A stretch of DNA of 64,000 bases from assembly GCA_965243825.1 (NCBI GenBank), contig CBDEVT010000001.1, forward strand, positions 2,356,001 through 2,420,000. Direction: 5' to 3'. Source of the DNA: JAJCYX01 sp965243825. GTDB taxonomy: Bacteria > Chloroflexota > Dehalococcoidia > Lucifugimonadales > Lucifugimonadaceae. The position numbers were made by a program, and so were the translations under genes. The notes beneath the pieces were generated by a model that searched no databases, was not told the origin of the DNA, and saw only the letters and a list, made by a program, of their open reading frames with translations. Of the stretch, positions 15,574 to 23,817 are shown piece after piece (position 1 is the first letter of the stretch; each line of letters opens with the position of its first letter).

Positions 15574-16473
15574 CTAATTGAAGATAGGCCCGGCCAGCAC
15601 TTTGCCGATGGCCGCAGTAGTTTCATCAACGTTATTGTTCTCGATCGCCCATGCCAGTCCGCCGACATCTCGGCCTTGCCAGAACAGTTCAAGGCGATGC
15701 CGTTCAGATTTGGTGAGTGCACCTGCAATGGACTGGTAAGTGTCGATGAACAGTTCGGTGAGGTCCAACCCGAAGTGATGGATTGCTGCAAAATCGTGCA
15801 TCGGATCTCCGATCTCGATGTGTGACCAGTCAAGCACTCCCGACAGGTGGCCGCGTTCATCGACCAGTAGATTCTCGTACCAGAGATCTGGATGACAAAC
15901 GGTGAACCGATTTTCGACAGCCGGAGTCAGGCGTTCAATCTCACTCCACCACTCCTCCAGGCGTCGAAACTCTGGGTCACCAACTCGCTTCTGCAACACA
16001 GGCATAACGACGGGTTTCGCACCTAACAACCGGGCGTGTGAATCGACCGATCGAACACCGGCAGAGTCCGCCTCTTCAGTCAGGATGGCATGTAGCTCTA
16101 CCAGGAAACTCGCCAGTTCCGGGATGAAATTTTTCGCCAGACGGGGTTCCCCTGGCTCTGGGGACCAGCCGTCGAGTTTGGGATAGCCAAGTGCCCCGAA
16201 TGGCAGATTCGCAGTCGCAGTTACATACAGAATCGGATCGGGTACAGGTGCTGAAACATGCTGTTTCACAAGCGGTAGAGCAGACGTTTCCAGAGCAAAT
16301 CCGTCAGCAGCCTCCTGTGTTTTACCAATCCTGATGAGCGTACTGTCTGCTGTTGCAACCGCGAGGCTTCGGAATCCTTCGCCAACTATCTCAAGAGGAG
16401 CGACCCGGTCGAGATTCGGGAAAGCTAAAGACAGCGCCAGCGCCAACTGTTCGAGATCGTGAACTGAGGTCAT
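15574..16473 (-). CDS. Aminoglycoside phosphotransferase (APH)/choline kinase-like small-molecule kinase
   Basis: This 299-residue protein has the protein-kinase-like fold of the APH family. The catalytic loop is VCHPDLWYENLLVDE (His-x-Asp...Asn near residues 193-207), followed by the metal-binding SGVLDWSHIEIGDPMHD. The N-terminal lobe shows a weak ATP-binding region (SLAVATADSTLIRIGKTQ, with the lysine near residue 48). The family phosphorylates hydroxyls of small molecules such as aminoglycosides, homoserine, choline or fructosamine; nothing here shows antibiotic resistance. It is a single gene, transcribed towards the aminotransferase terminator. Confidence 0.87.
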   Translation of the reverse strand: MTSVHDLEQLALALSLAFPNLDRVAPLEIVGEGFRSLAVATADSTLIRIGKTQEAADGFALETSALPLVKQHVSAPVPDPILYVTATANLPFGALGYPKLDGWSPEPGEPRLAKNFIPELASFLVELHAILTEEADSAGVRSVDSHARLLGAKPVVMPVLQKRVGDPEFRRLEEWWSEIERLTPAVENRFTVCHPDLWYENLLVDERGHLSGVLDWSHIEIGDPMHDFAAIHHFGLDLTELFIDTYQSIAGALTKSERHRLELFWQGRDVGGLAWAIENNNVDETTAAIGKVLAGPIFN

Positions 16474-16543
16474 GACCGCAACTATAGATGGCCAATCAAG
16501 GGTGTATGGCCGGTCTTGTTCACAGTTAGTTGTGACCGGTCGG

Positions 16544-17209
16544 CTAACTCTTCAGGTAGAACGTCATCGACTGAAGAGCCAGCACAGGGTCGACACCTTG
16601 CACACGCACGTCTGGTGGCACCACGGGCGCAATCGGCGCGTAGTTCAGGATCGCCTTAATGCCGGCCCGAACCAGCTGATTGATAACTTCCTGTGCATAG
16701 GATGCCGGCACGGTCACGATACCGATCTTAATGTCACGTTCCTGTACGGTGGCTTCAAGCTCGCTGAGCTGCTGCACTCGCATTGTGCCGACTTCGTGAC
16801 CGACTAATCGCACATCTGCATCAAATGCGGCGACTATCCTGAAGCCTTCTGGCTGGAAACCTGGATAGGCCACGACAGCACGGCCGAGTCTGCCCACGCC
16901 AATCAGAGCTGCGTTCCACTGTGAATCGAGCCCTAAAATTGAGCGCAGGCGAGTGGCAAGATTGCCGACATCGTAACCTCGGCCCTGCTTACCAAACCTA
17001 CCGAAGTAAGATAGGTCTTTACGAATCTGGGCAGGAGTCATCTGCAGGTGGGCACCTAGTTGCTCAGAGCTGATGACCTCAATACCCGCCGACGCAAACT
17101 GGCTTAGTACACGTACGTACAGTGGAAGCCGCTGCACCACGACTTCGGGTACCGACTCGACATCAATCGCATCTATTTCGTCTTCTGATCTGACCATGAC
17201 ATTGTTCAA
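16544..17209 (-). CDS. rex: Redox-sensing transcriptional repressor Rex
   Basis: This 221-residue protein is of normal Rex length. The N-terminal winged helix contains LPLYVRVLSQF, the recognition part MTPAQIRKDLSYFGRFGKQG and GRGYDV; the NAD(H)-binding Rossmann domain has NAALIGVGRLGRAVVAYPGF (GxGxxG near residue 100), then IVAAFDADVRLVG, and the C-terminal NYAPIAPVVP and LALQSMTFYL that swap between subunits. Rex senses the NADH/NAD+ ratio and represses fermentation and respiration genes when NADH is low. The start given is TTG; an ATG four codons in is equally possible. A palindrome and a Rex-like half operator overlap the start region, suggesting autoregulation. Confidence 0.95.
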   Translation of the reverse strand: MNNVMVRSEDEIDAIDVESVPEVVVQRLPLYVRVLSQFASAGIEVISSEQLGAHLQMTPAQIRKDLSYFGRFGKQGRGYDVGNLATRLRSILGLDSQWNAALIGVGRLGRAVVAYPGFQPEGFRIVAAFDADVRLVGHEVGTMRVQQLSELEATVQERDIKIGIVTVPASYAQEVINQLVRAGIKAILNYAPIAPVVPPDVRVQGVDPVLALQSMTFYLKS

Positions 17210-17229
17210 GCGCTTGTGAAATTTCGTTT
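17202..17229. promoter_or_regulatory. Possible Rex autoregulatory operator region
   Basis: Two overlapping dyads lie at the rex start. CAAGCGCTTG (17207-17216) is a perfect palindrome. From 17214, TTGTGAAATTTCGTTT matches 12 of 16 positions of the Rex consensus TTGTGAA-N4-TTCACAA; the first half is perfect and the second half is degenerate. A further TATCACA follows at about 17234-17240. Location next to rex fits autoregulation, but the second half-site is weak. Confidence 0.4.
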
Positions 17230-17325
17230 TTTTCTATCACATAGTCCTCTAAGCCGCCATTACGAATCGATTAAGCCGGTGTTACCGATAGGTTCAGATT
17301 TGGACTGGCTAAAGGCGGCTGAACC

Positions 17326-17622
17326 ATGCACGTAGCTGCGGCTAAGGTGAGCATTCATATACCGGCAAGCCAGTCTTTGAAGGACCGCCGTAGAGTGGTT
17401 CGTTCTCTAGTTGATCGAACGCAGAGTAAATTTAATGCCGCTGTAGCCGAAGTCGGAGAGCAGGGCACCTGGCAGGTCGCCGAGTTGGGTGTGAGTGTGG
17501 TGAGTTCCAGCACTACTCATGCTGGCGAGATGCTGGATCGCGTGGTCCGCTTTATCGAAGATCTGTCACCGGAGGCTATAGTCACCGCGGTAGAGTCTGA
17601 CGTGATCCCGTTCGAGGATTGA
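17326..17622 (+). CDS. DUF503 domain protein (YlxP-like)
   Basis: A 98-residue protein typical of the DUF503 family: an N-terminal strand MHVAAAKVSIHIPASQSLKDRRRVVRS with the conserved 'SLKxRRxxVRSL' segment, NAAVAEVGEQGTWQVAELGVSVV and a C-terminal DRVVRFIED. The Bacillus member YlxP sits in the nusA-infB operon and related proteins have been linked to ribosome maturation, but the biochemical role is not settled. Here it stands alone, divergent from rex with about 115 bases between, and ends at the bidirectional terminator 17656-17688. Confidence 0.88.
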   Translation: MHVAAAKVSIHIPASQSLKDRRRVVRSLVDRTQSKFNAAVAEVGEQGTWQVAELGVSVVSSSTTHAGEMLDRVVRFIEDLSPEAIVTAVESDVIPFED

Positions 17623-17655
17623 GGGCTCTAACTGTGGTGAACGGATCAAAATAAA

Positions 17656-17688
17656 ACGCCCCGAGGCCCGGATCAGCCTGCGGAGCGT
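17656..17688. terminator. Bidirectional rho-independent terminator
   Basis: A GC-rich imperfect stem (ACGCCCCGAGGC pairing with GCCTGCGGAGCGT) ends in CTTTTG on the plus strand and in TTTTATTTT on the minus strand. It sits exactly between the convergent DUF503 gene (stop 17622) and the small zinc-ribbon gene (stop 17713), serving both. Confidence 0.88.
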
Positions 17689-17712
17689 CTTTTGTCTTCC
17701 TGCAAATAGGTG

Positions 17713-17877
17713 CTAGGCAGCGACGGTCTTTTTAGCCTTCTCGGCTGCAGCTCTACGCGCAGCCTCGGGCGAGTCGACCGTGAATGCGCACTGCAAGCAC
17801 TGCAGGATGCGACCGTCTGGCGTGTTTGCCAGTTCTACGTCGCCTGAGCACTTGGGGCATGCCTTCAGGTAGATCAC
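17713..17877 (-). CDS. Small zinc-ribbon protein, 54 residues
   Basis: This short gene encodes about 54 residues starting at a GTG (17877) preceded by AGAGAG. Two cysteine pairs, CPKC near residues 7-10 and CLQC near residues 27-30, form a treble-clef/rubredoxin-knuckle zinc ribbon around GDVELANTPDGRILQ, followed by an Ala/Lys-rich helical tail (ARRAAAEKAKKTVAA). Spacing and pattern resemble small DNA- or RNA-associated zinc ribbons, but I cannot name the family. The reading frame ends just before the bidirectional terminator, which supports it being real. It is divergent from the hspR region. Confidence 0.72.
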   Translation of the reverse strand: MIYLKACPKCSGDVELANTPDGRILQCLQCAFTVDSPEAARRAAAEKAKKTVAA

Positions 17878-18241
17878 TTCGGTCTCTCTTTCTATCGACT
17901 TCCAAGCTGTCCCCGCTCTATTGAGTCAGGGCGTTTGACCGTCATGGCCAGTCTTATATACGCGACGAATCCGGTCGCGGATTCAAACTTGACCTTTCAA
18001 GTCGGCGGCGAAGCTTACAGCGCAATTCCGCCAATGTCCACCGATTTTCGACAGGATTCGTAACGACTTTGTTACACGCGATATCGGAGCGAATGCCCTT
18101 GAAGCGGCTTCATCTCGGTGAGAACGTGTAACTTCGTGAAGCCTGTCACGCAATACTTTACACGACTTGTGTTAGTTATTACAATGCAAGACGTGTAATT
18201 TGTAAGGGCGCTCCAGTTCAGGCACCTGTGAATTCACCGCT
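17878..18241 (+). promoter_or_regulatory. Palindrome-rich regulatory region upstream of hspR-grpE-dnaK
   Basis: This 364-base gene-free stretch holds several dyads. ACTTGA-N4-TCAAGT at 17987-18002 resembles HAIR half-sites (CTTGA/TCAAG) with a shorter spacer. The octamer-like TTACACG/CGTGTAA occurs four times: TTACACG at 18072, ACGTGTAA at 18124, TTACACGACTTG at 18158 and CAAGACGTGTAA at 18187. The last two form a 12-base inverted repeat with one mismatch and a 17-base spacer. TTACAC (18158-18163) and TACAAT (18180-18185), 16 bases apart, look like a sigma-70-type promoter lying inside that repeat, so a regulator bound there would control it. HspR autoregulation is the simplest reading. Confidence 0.6.
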
Positions 18242-18808
18242 ATGCAAGAAGATGCGCGGAACAGAAAAGAGATCACCGACTCAGGACGAGTCGATAGTTC
18301 AGGCGGCTGGGTGATGGCTGCTGAATTCGATCGGATCTTGAGTGAGATTCTCTCCGCAGCCGGACTTGGTGACGAATTTCGGCAGGCGTTACCTGCCCCG
18401 AGAAGGGAACGGCGCCTATCGGGAGCAGAGACCTACGAACGGGAGGGGTTGGGAGGAGACAGGTACGAAGCGGTTTACGTCATCAGTGTCGCCGCTCGAC
18501 TTGCCGCGATGCACCCGAACACGTTGCGTAAATACGATCGAGAGGGACTGGTCAGTCCTTCACGATCTGAAGGGCGTCAGCGACTGTATTCGGAAACAGA
18601 TGTGCAACGTCTACAGATCGTTAGGACTCTGGCAGAGCGGTATGGCATCAACCTGAGTGGCGTTCGGCTGGTGATGGACTTAGTACGTCTCGTGACCGGT
18701 GTTGTGAACCTGCTGGAGAACAGTGAAGAGCTCAAAGGCAAGGCCAGTGCAGAGGTGGCGGCCAGAGAACTGCGGAGCATGCTTGCAAGCCTTGGAGCCC
18801 ACGACTGA
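18242..18808 (+). CDS. hspR: MerR-family heat shock regulator, HspR-like
   Basis: A 188-residue protein with a central MerR helix-turn-helix: YVISVAARLAAMHPNTLRKYDREGLVSPSRSEGRQRLYSETDVQRL (about residues 79-125), followed by the HspR-like GINLSGVRLVMDL dimerisation helix. HspR represses dnaK operons and uses DnaK itself as co-repressor. The N-terminal 75 residues are an extension not found in typical HspR (about 130-150 residues) and may be partly untranslated if the ATG near 18314 is used. It is directly upstream of grpE and dnaK on the same strand, 65 bases before grpE. The four TTACACG-type repeats upstream are candidate operators. Confidence 0.88.
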   Translation: MQEDARNRKEITDSGRVDSSGGWVMAAEFDRILSEILSAAGLGDEFRQALPAPRRERRLSGAETYEREGLGGDRYEAVYVISVAARLAAMHPNTLRKYDREGLVSPSRSEGRQRLYSETDVQRLQIVRTLAERYGINLSGVRLVMDLVRLVTGVVNLLENSEELKGKASAEVAARELRSMLASLGAHD

Positions 18809-18873
18809 CGAATCTTCATTTGCCGGAATGGCTGTGAGCCAATTGACTGACTACCGAGGGAAGAAAGCAGCAG

Positions 18874-19440
18874 ATGAGTAGCGACGAAGAGCAGAGAGAT
18901 CGAATCGAGCCGCTGGAACAGGATTCCGAGGCGGAAGCCGTTCAGTCCGAGAACCAGATCGAAGAACGACTGGCCGAGGCGGAGCGTGAGAAAGAGCAGT
19001 TCAAAAAACTGGCTCAGCGAGCGCAGGCAGACCTGGTGAACTTCCGCAATCGGATGCGCGCTGACCAGGAGGCTTTGCTAACTCGCACTTCCGAACGAGT
19101 CGCTGCAAGATTCATCGAAATCGCTGATCAGCTAGAGAAAGCTCTAGCGGCAGACGCTTCTACGGACCTGCGGCAATGGGTTTCAGGTGTTGAAGGTATT
19201 TACCAGAATTTGCTTGGCGCCCTGAAGGCGGAAGGTTTCGAGCGGTTTGACGCTGCAGGAGAGGATTTTGACCCTCGGCGACATGATGCGCTGCTCGCCA
19301 CCCCCACCACCGAGCATCCACCTAATCATGTGATCAACCAGATGGCCGCCGGTTATTCCAAAAACGGGGAGGTGGTGCGGCCAGCACAGGTAGAGATCGC
19401 TTCAGCACCATCATCGGAAAACCAGGATGAGGCAACCTGA
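18874..19440 (+). CDS. grpE: Nucleotide exchange factor GrpE
   Basis: A 188-residue GrpE: a charged N-terminal tail (about 1-25), a long coiled-coil (NQIEERLAEAEREKEQFKKLAQRAQADLVNFRNRM..., about 28-95) and the C-terminal beta-wing with NLLGALKAEGFERFDAAGEDFDPRRHDALL. The conserved 'Q(A/R)DxxNFRxR' and 'G(V)ExFxAxGExFDPxxHDA' patterns are clear. GrpE releases ADP from DnaK. It begins with an ATG after a modest purine-rich stretch (GGAAGAAAG), and dnaK follows after a 118-base gap in which I see no gene. Confidence 0.95.
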   Translation: MSSDEEQRDRIEPLEQDSEAEAVQSENQIEERLAEAEREKEQFKKLAQRAQADLVNFRNRMRADQEALLTRTSERVAARFIEIADQLEKALAADASTDLRQWVSGVEGIYQNLLGALKAEGFERFDAAGEDFDPRRHDALLATPTTEHPPNHVINQMAAGYSKNGEVVRPAQVEIASAPSSENQDEAT

Positions 19441-19558
19441 TCAAGATGTGCCGTCCGGCGGCGCAAACCAGATTTGACGGAACCATTCGAACCCAGAGGA
19501 ATTTAAGCAACAGCAGTAGTCGGGCAGTTCAACCCCGTGACTATCAAAAGGAAATGAA

Positions 19559-21475
19559 ATGGCGAAAGTACTCGGAATCGACCTCGGCACCACCAACTCC
19601 GCGATGGCGGTGATGCAGGGTGGCGAGCCTGAGATAGTTGAGAACGCAGAAGGCCGGCGCACAACACCATCAGTTGTAGCAGTAAATACGAAAACGGACG
19701 AACGCTTCGTCGGAGAGTTAGCTCGTCGCCAGGCGATCACCAACCACGAAAACACCATCTACTCGGCTAAGAGATTTATCGGGCGGAGGTTCGACGATCC
19801 CAGCGTCCAGGAAGATGCCAAGCGCGTATCGTTCAAGCTGGCGAAGATGGACAACGGTGATGTTGGGATCTCATTGGCTGGCAAAGACCATGCTGCGCCT
19901 GAGATTTCTGCGATGGTCCTGCGCAAGCTGAAGGAAGATGCGGAGGCCAAGCTCGGCGAGACCATAACGCAGGCTGTAATCACTGTTCCTGCTTACTTCA
20001 ACGACGCTCAGCGCGATGCCACGAAAGTGGCCGGACAGGTCGCTGGTCTTGAAGTATTGCGAATCATCAATGAGCCGACTGCGGCATCGCTTGCTTACGG
20101 GCTGGACAAGAAAGCCGACGAAACGATTGCTGTGTACGACCTCGGCGGTGGCACGTTTGACATCACCATTCTCCAGATTGGCGATGGCGTGTTCGAGGTG
20201 AAATCCACGAATGGTGATACTCATCTCGGTGGAGACGACTTTGACCAGGCGATCGTCGACTTCATTGCGGATCAGTTCAAAGCGGAGAACGGCATCGACC
20301 TGAGGCAAGACCCTTCTGCGCACCAGCGGGTTCGAGTCGAGGCGGAGCGCGCCAAGATCGAGCTATCCACGGTCACCAACACCGAAATTAACCTGCCGTT
20401 TATCTCGGCCGACGCTTCTGGACCCAAGCACCTGCAGATGAGCCTTTCGCGGGCAAAGCTTGAAGAGCTGACGTCAAGTCTGCTGGAGCGCACAACGGCA
20501 CCCTGTAAAGCCGCTCTTAAGGACGCAGACGTAGATGCCAGCGCCATTGATGAAGTGGTGTTGGTGGGCGGCATGACACGAATGCCTGCCGTGATTGAGA
20601 AGGTCAAAGAGATCTTCGGCAAGGAGCCAAACAAATCGATTAACCCTGATGAGGTCGTTGCAATAGGAGCCGCGATCCAGGGTGGAGTGCTTCAGGGTGA
20701 CGTTAAGGACGTTCTTCTGCTTGATGTGACTCCGCTCACATGGGGCATCGAGACGCTTGGCGGGGTGAAGACCACGCTTATTGAGCGCAACACGACCATT
20801 CCTTCTTCAAAAACCGAGGTATTCACAACAGCGGCGGATGGCCAGACAAGCGTCGAAATCCACGTGCTCCAGGGAGAACGGCCGATGGCTTCGGACAACA
20901 TCTCTGTTGGACGATTCACACTGGATGGCATACCGCCGGCACAACGCGGTGTTCCACAGGTTGAGGTCACATTCGATATTGACGCCGACGGAATCCTGAC
21001 CGTTTCCGCCAAGGACAAAGGGACGAATAGGGAACAGCACATAACCATCACGGGTCGCTCCGGTCTGGCTGATGATGAAGTCGAACGCCTGATGAAAGAG
21101 GCGGAAGACCACGCTGATGAGGACCGTAAGCGGAAAGAGTCTGTGGACGCGCGAAATGCAGCTGAAAGTGCCGTGTTCCAGGCCGAGAAGATACTCGGAG
21201 AGCACGGTGACAAGGTGTCCGAGGATGTCAAGTCAGAGGTGCAGTCGAAGATCGATGCGGTTAAGGAACTGCTGCAGAACGAGGATGCAGATCCCGAGCA
21301 GCTTGTGACTGCTACTACTGAATTGCAGACCAGTCTCCAGAAAATTGGTGAAGCTATGTACGCTGCAGATCAGGCAGCCGGGGCCGCAGGGCCTGCGCCG
21401 GATGGTGATGCAGACGGCGGCGATTCAGAAGACGATGACACAGTTGAAGGAGAGTTTCGCGAAGTAAAAGACTAA
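19559..21475 (+). CDS. dnaK: Chaperone protein DnaK (Hsp70)
   Basis: A full-length 638-residue DnaK. The ATPase domain opens with VLGIDLGTTNSAMAV, with AVITVPAYFNDAQRDATK near 137, VYDLGGGTFDITIL near 188 and VVLVGGMTRMPAV near 335; the peptide-binding domain begins after LLLDVTPLTWGIETLGG near 390, and the C-terminal lid ends in an acidic tail (VEGEFREVKD). It folds and protects proteins with DnaJ and GrpE. No dnaJ gene follows in this window, unlike many Chloroflexota and actinobacterial operons. The ribosome-binding site AAAGGAAATGAA precedes the ATG. Confidence 0.97.
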   Translation: MAKVLGIDLGTTNSAMAVMQGGEPEIVENAEGRRTTPSVVAVNTKTDERFVGELARRQAITNHENTIYSAKRFIGRRFDDPSVQEDAKRVSFKLAKMDNGDVGISLAGKDHAAPEISAMVLRKLKEDAEAKLGETITQAVITVPAYFNDAQRDATKVAGQVAGLEVLRIINEPTAASLAYGLDKKADETIAVYDLGGGTFDITILQIGDGVFEVKSTNGDTHLGGDDFDQAIVDFIADQFKAENGIDLRQDPSAHQRVRVEAERAKIELSTVTNTEINLPFISADASGPKHLQMSLSRAKLEELTSSLLERTTAPCKAALKDADVDASAIDEVVLVGGMTRMPAVIEKVKEIFGKEPNKSINPDEVVAIGAAIQGGVLQGDVKDVLLLDVTPLTWGIETLGGVKTTLIERNTTIPSSKTEVFTTAADGQTSVEIHVLQGERPMASDNISVGRFTLDGIPPAQRGVPQVEVTFDIDADGILTVSAKDKGTNREQHITITGRSGLADDEVERLMKEAEDHADEDRKRKESVDARNAAESAVFQAEKILGEHGDKVSEDVKSEVQSKIDAVKELLQNEDADPEQLVTATTELQTSLQKIGEAMYAADQAAGAAGPAPDGDADGGDSEDDDTVEGEFREVKD

Positions 21476-21508
21476 AACGTCTCCAACGCTTCCTGAACTA
21501 AACTGACG

Positions 21509-21536
21509 TAGCCGCACCGAATACTCGGCGCGGCTA
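21509..21536 (+). terminator. Possible terminator hairpin after dnaK
   Basis: TAGCCGC.CCGA pairs with TCGG.GCGGCTA as a 12-position stem with one mismatch and a 4-base loop, beginning 34 bases after the dnaK stop. The following bases (GGTTGCGATTTGG) are only weakly U-rich, so termination would be inefficient or factor-assisted. The rest of the 222-base gap before the next gene holds nothing I can name. Confidence 0.5.
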
Positions 21537-21697
21537 GGTTGCGATTTGGCAATTTCACAGTGCCGATGGCGCGTGATGGCACCGATTCGGGTAAGCTGCC
21601 ATCTCGAACGTGTCAGTCGTAATCCTCAACCCGAGTACACAGCAAGCGGGTCACGGACAGAGCATATGAAATCCGTAGACTCAATCAGGAGAACCAG

Positions 21698-22795
21698 TTG
21701 ACTCAGGAATGGCTGCCATTGCCAGGCACCCCGGTTGAAGAACTAGATACCCCGGCGATCGTAATCGATCTTGATGCCGCAGAAGCCAACATCGCTCGCA
21801 TGCAGGAATTCGCGAACGAAAATGGCATAAGCGTCCGTCCGCACACCAAGACCAACAAGAGTCCCTACTGGGCATGGAAGCAGATGAATGCCGGGGCGAT
21901 CGGAATCTGCTGCGCAAAGGTCGGCGAGGCCGAGCAGATGGCCGCGGCTGGTATTCCCGAAATCCTGATTCCGAACCAGGTCATCACGGGTCGCAAGATA
22001 AAGCGCCTGATGTCGGTCGCCTCAACTACGAAGACGATCGTAGCTGTAGACAGCGAAAGCAACGTAAAGGACCTTTCAGATGCCGCAACAGCAAGCGGTG
22101 TTGAACTTGGTGTTCTGATTGAGATCAATGTCGGCATGGACCGCTGTGGCGTCGATTCCGATGCCGCCCCGGCGTTGGCACAGGCAATCGTCAAGGCGCC
22201 GGGCCTAAGGTTCGATGGATTGATGGGCTACGAAGGTCACACTGTCGCAGCGAGAGACTTCGAAGAACGCAAAACCGAAGCACTGAGGGCGATGGACAAA
22301 CTCCTGAGCGCAGCTTCATTGATCCGCAAGGCGGGTATTCCCGTGAACATAGTGTCCGCAGCGGGAACGGGCACGTACAACATATCGGGGGCGCTGGATG
22401 GGATCACAGAGATTCAGCCCGGCAGCTACATCTTCATGGACGGTGATTACCTCGAGGTATTTAACGATTTCCAACCTGCAATGACATTGCTGACCACGGT
22501 GATCTCACGCACTGGCGATCGTGCAGTGCTGGACTGTGGCCTGAAGTCGGTAAGCGTCGACCGCGGCACTCCTTATGCTGTGAGTGTTGACGGTATAGAG
22601 GTCGGCAAGCCCTCAGAGGAACACACGAAGATAACGCTGACTGGTGACGCAAAGAGTCTCCGAGTGGGCGACCAGGTGAGCCTTCGTGCCATGCACGGCG
22701 ACACGACGATCAATGTTCATGACTATTACTTCTGTGTGCGTAACGGCAAACTGGAGACCGTTGCGCCCATTCTTGGACGCGGCAAGTTCAGGTAG
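21698..22795 (+). CDS. D-threonine aldolase/D-serine dehydratase-like PLP enzyme (DSD1 family)
   Basis: A 365-residue fold-type-III PLP enzyme with an alanine-racemase-like N-terminal barrel and a C-terminal DSD1 domain. The PLP lysine lies in SVRPHTKTNKSPYWA (near residue 50), the residues contacting the cofactor in EINVGMDRCGVDS and VSAAGTGTYN, and the metal-binding C-terminal pair in RAMHGDTTINVHDYYFCVR. Family members need a divalent metal and convert D-threonine to glycine and acetaldehyde, or D-serine/3-hydroxyaspartate to oxo acids. The exact substrate is open. The start is a TTG with AGGAG seven bases upstream. It stands alone after the dnaK operon. Confidence 0.88.
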   Translation: MTQEWLPLPGTPVEELDTPAIVIDLDAAEANIARMQEFANENGISVRPHTKTNKSPYWAWKQMNAGAIGICCAKVGEAEQMAAAGIPEILIPNQVITGRKIKRLMSVASTTKTIVAVDSESNVKDLSDAATASGVELGVLIEINVGMDRCGVDSDAAPALAQAIVKAPGLRFDGLMGYEGHTVAARDFEERKTEALRAMDKLLSAASLIRKAGIPVNIVSAAGTGTYNISGALDGITEIQPGSYIFMDGDYLEVFNDFQPAMTLLTTVISRTGDRAVLDCGLKSVSVDRGTPYAVSVDGIEVGKPSEEHTKITLTGDAKSLRVGDQVSLRAMHGDTTINVHDYYFCVRNGKLETVAPILGRGKFR

Positions 22796-22814
22796 ATGAG
22801 ATCGGAGCATCCTC

Positions 22815-23039
22815 ATGAAGGTTGAGGTCAAGAGAGCCGGAGGGTCCGGTACATCGCGATCACCGGGCTACGTATTCCGTAAGTGGGTGGTCATCGGTGC
22901 AGTCGCAGGTGCGGTTCTTGTTGGCACGGCGGGTGCACTGTTGCTGGGCGTGGTTATGATTGGCGGAGCGCTGGCTGGTTCTGTTGTCGGTGCCGTTGTC
23001 GGTCTGTTCAGAGCAGCGATAGCGCTGGTAGCGCGCTAG
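22815..23039 (+). CDS. Small glycine-rich membrane protein, 74 residues
   Basis: A 74-residue protein with a basic N-terminus (about 1-24) and two Gly/Ala-rich hydrophobic stretches, KWVVIGAVAGAVLVGTAG and ALLLGVVMIGGALAGSVV, that could form a helical hairpin in the membrane, then a short basic end. I do not recognise a family. It starts 19 bases after the PLP enzyme and may be co-transcribed with it, converging on the Nudix gene 20 bases later. Confidence 0.6.
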   Translation: MKVEVKRAGGSGTSRSPGYVFRKWVVIGAVAGAVLVGTAGALLLGVVMIGGALAGSVVGAVVGLFRAAIALVAR

Positions 23040-23059
23040 GACACTCACACCGAAGCCTT

Positions 23060-23623
23060 CTAAGCTCCATTCTCCAGCAGTTCTAACGCCTTGATGCCCA
23101 GCTTAAGAACGTCTTCAGGTGGTGAGACCAGTTCTCCAGCAGGGGTCTCAAGCGGTTTTTCGTTAACCAGCGATTCCCGATCCACCCAGTGCCAACCTTC
23201 AGGTACAGAAGGAAGCTCAACCGCACTACCAGATTCCTTCACTGGTGTTGTGAGGTAAGTGAAATCGATGTGCTGGTGCTTGCCGATCTCCTGATCGAAC
23301 ACATTCTCGATCATGACGGTGTAAGGCGGAATAACCTGCTCAAGGTTCGAAAGTTCCGGTAGCACCACGGTCGGAATGATCCGTACGTCCAGTCCGGTTT
23401 CCTCTTTAACCTCACGATGCATCGCCTGGACCGGATCTTCGTTGGGCTCAACGTGACCGCCTGGAGCCAGCCATGCCTGAACCTTCTTATGCCAGTGAAC
23501 GAGTGTCGAGTTGCCAGCCACGATGATGGCGGTTGATGTGAAGTGTCGAATCATCTGTTTTGCGTCAGAGAAATCTGGCTGGTTAGCCTGAAATTTCCGA
23601 AAACTGGGTTTGCTGGTAGCCAC
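23060..23623 (-). CDS. Nudix hydrolase
   Basis: About 187 residues from the first in-frame GTG, or 164 from the ATG at 23554. The Nudix box GGHVEPNEDPVQAMHREVKEETGL fits Gx5Ex7REUxEExGU exactly, and a hydrophobic strand TAIIVAGNSTLVHWHKKV leads into WLAPGGH. Such enzymes hydrolyse nucleoside diphosphates linked to another group, for example oxidised nucleotides or nucleotide sugars. A C-terminal helix (EDVLKLGIKALELLENG) closes the protein. It is a stand-alone gene; nothing identifies its substrate. Confidence 0.9.
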   Translation of the reverse strand: MATSKPSFRKFQANQPDFSDAKQMIRHFTSTAIIVAGNSTLVHWHKKVQAWLAPGGHVEPNEDPVQAMHREVKEETGLDVRIIPTVVLPELSNLEQVIPPYTVMIENVFDQEIGKHQHIDFTYLTTPVKESGSAVELPSVPEGWHWVDRESLVNEKPLETPAGELVSPPEDVLKLGIKALELLENGA

Positions 23624-23817
23624 GCCACACCTGAATCACACGTTGAGGTGAATTCTGGTGATACCTAGCGGCAGCAGACATGAGCCTCCGTTAGCCTCAT
23701 TTTGCGCGAAACAGCCTACACTGAACGGTCGGTCAAGGAAGATTCTGAGTCAGAGTTTGCAGATACTTTGTGCCATGCGGGTGTTCAACCAGTTCAACCA
23801 GTGCTACGTTTTAACTA

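Noticed and set aside
15574..16473. Antibiotic-resistance aminoglycoside phosphotransferase
   Set aside because: The APH fold is shared by many metabolic kinases, and no resistance context is visible, so only the fold is claimed.
18242..21475. Complete dnaK operon including dnaJ and clpB
   Set aside because: No J-domain (HPD motif) or ClpB gene was seen next to dnaK; only hspR, grpE and dnaK are present.
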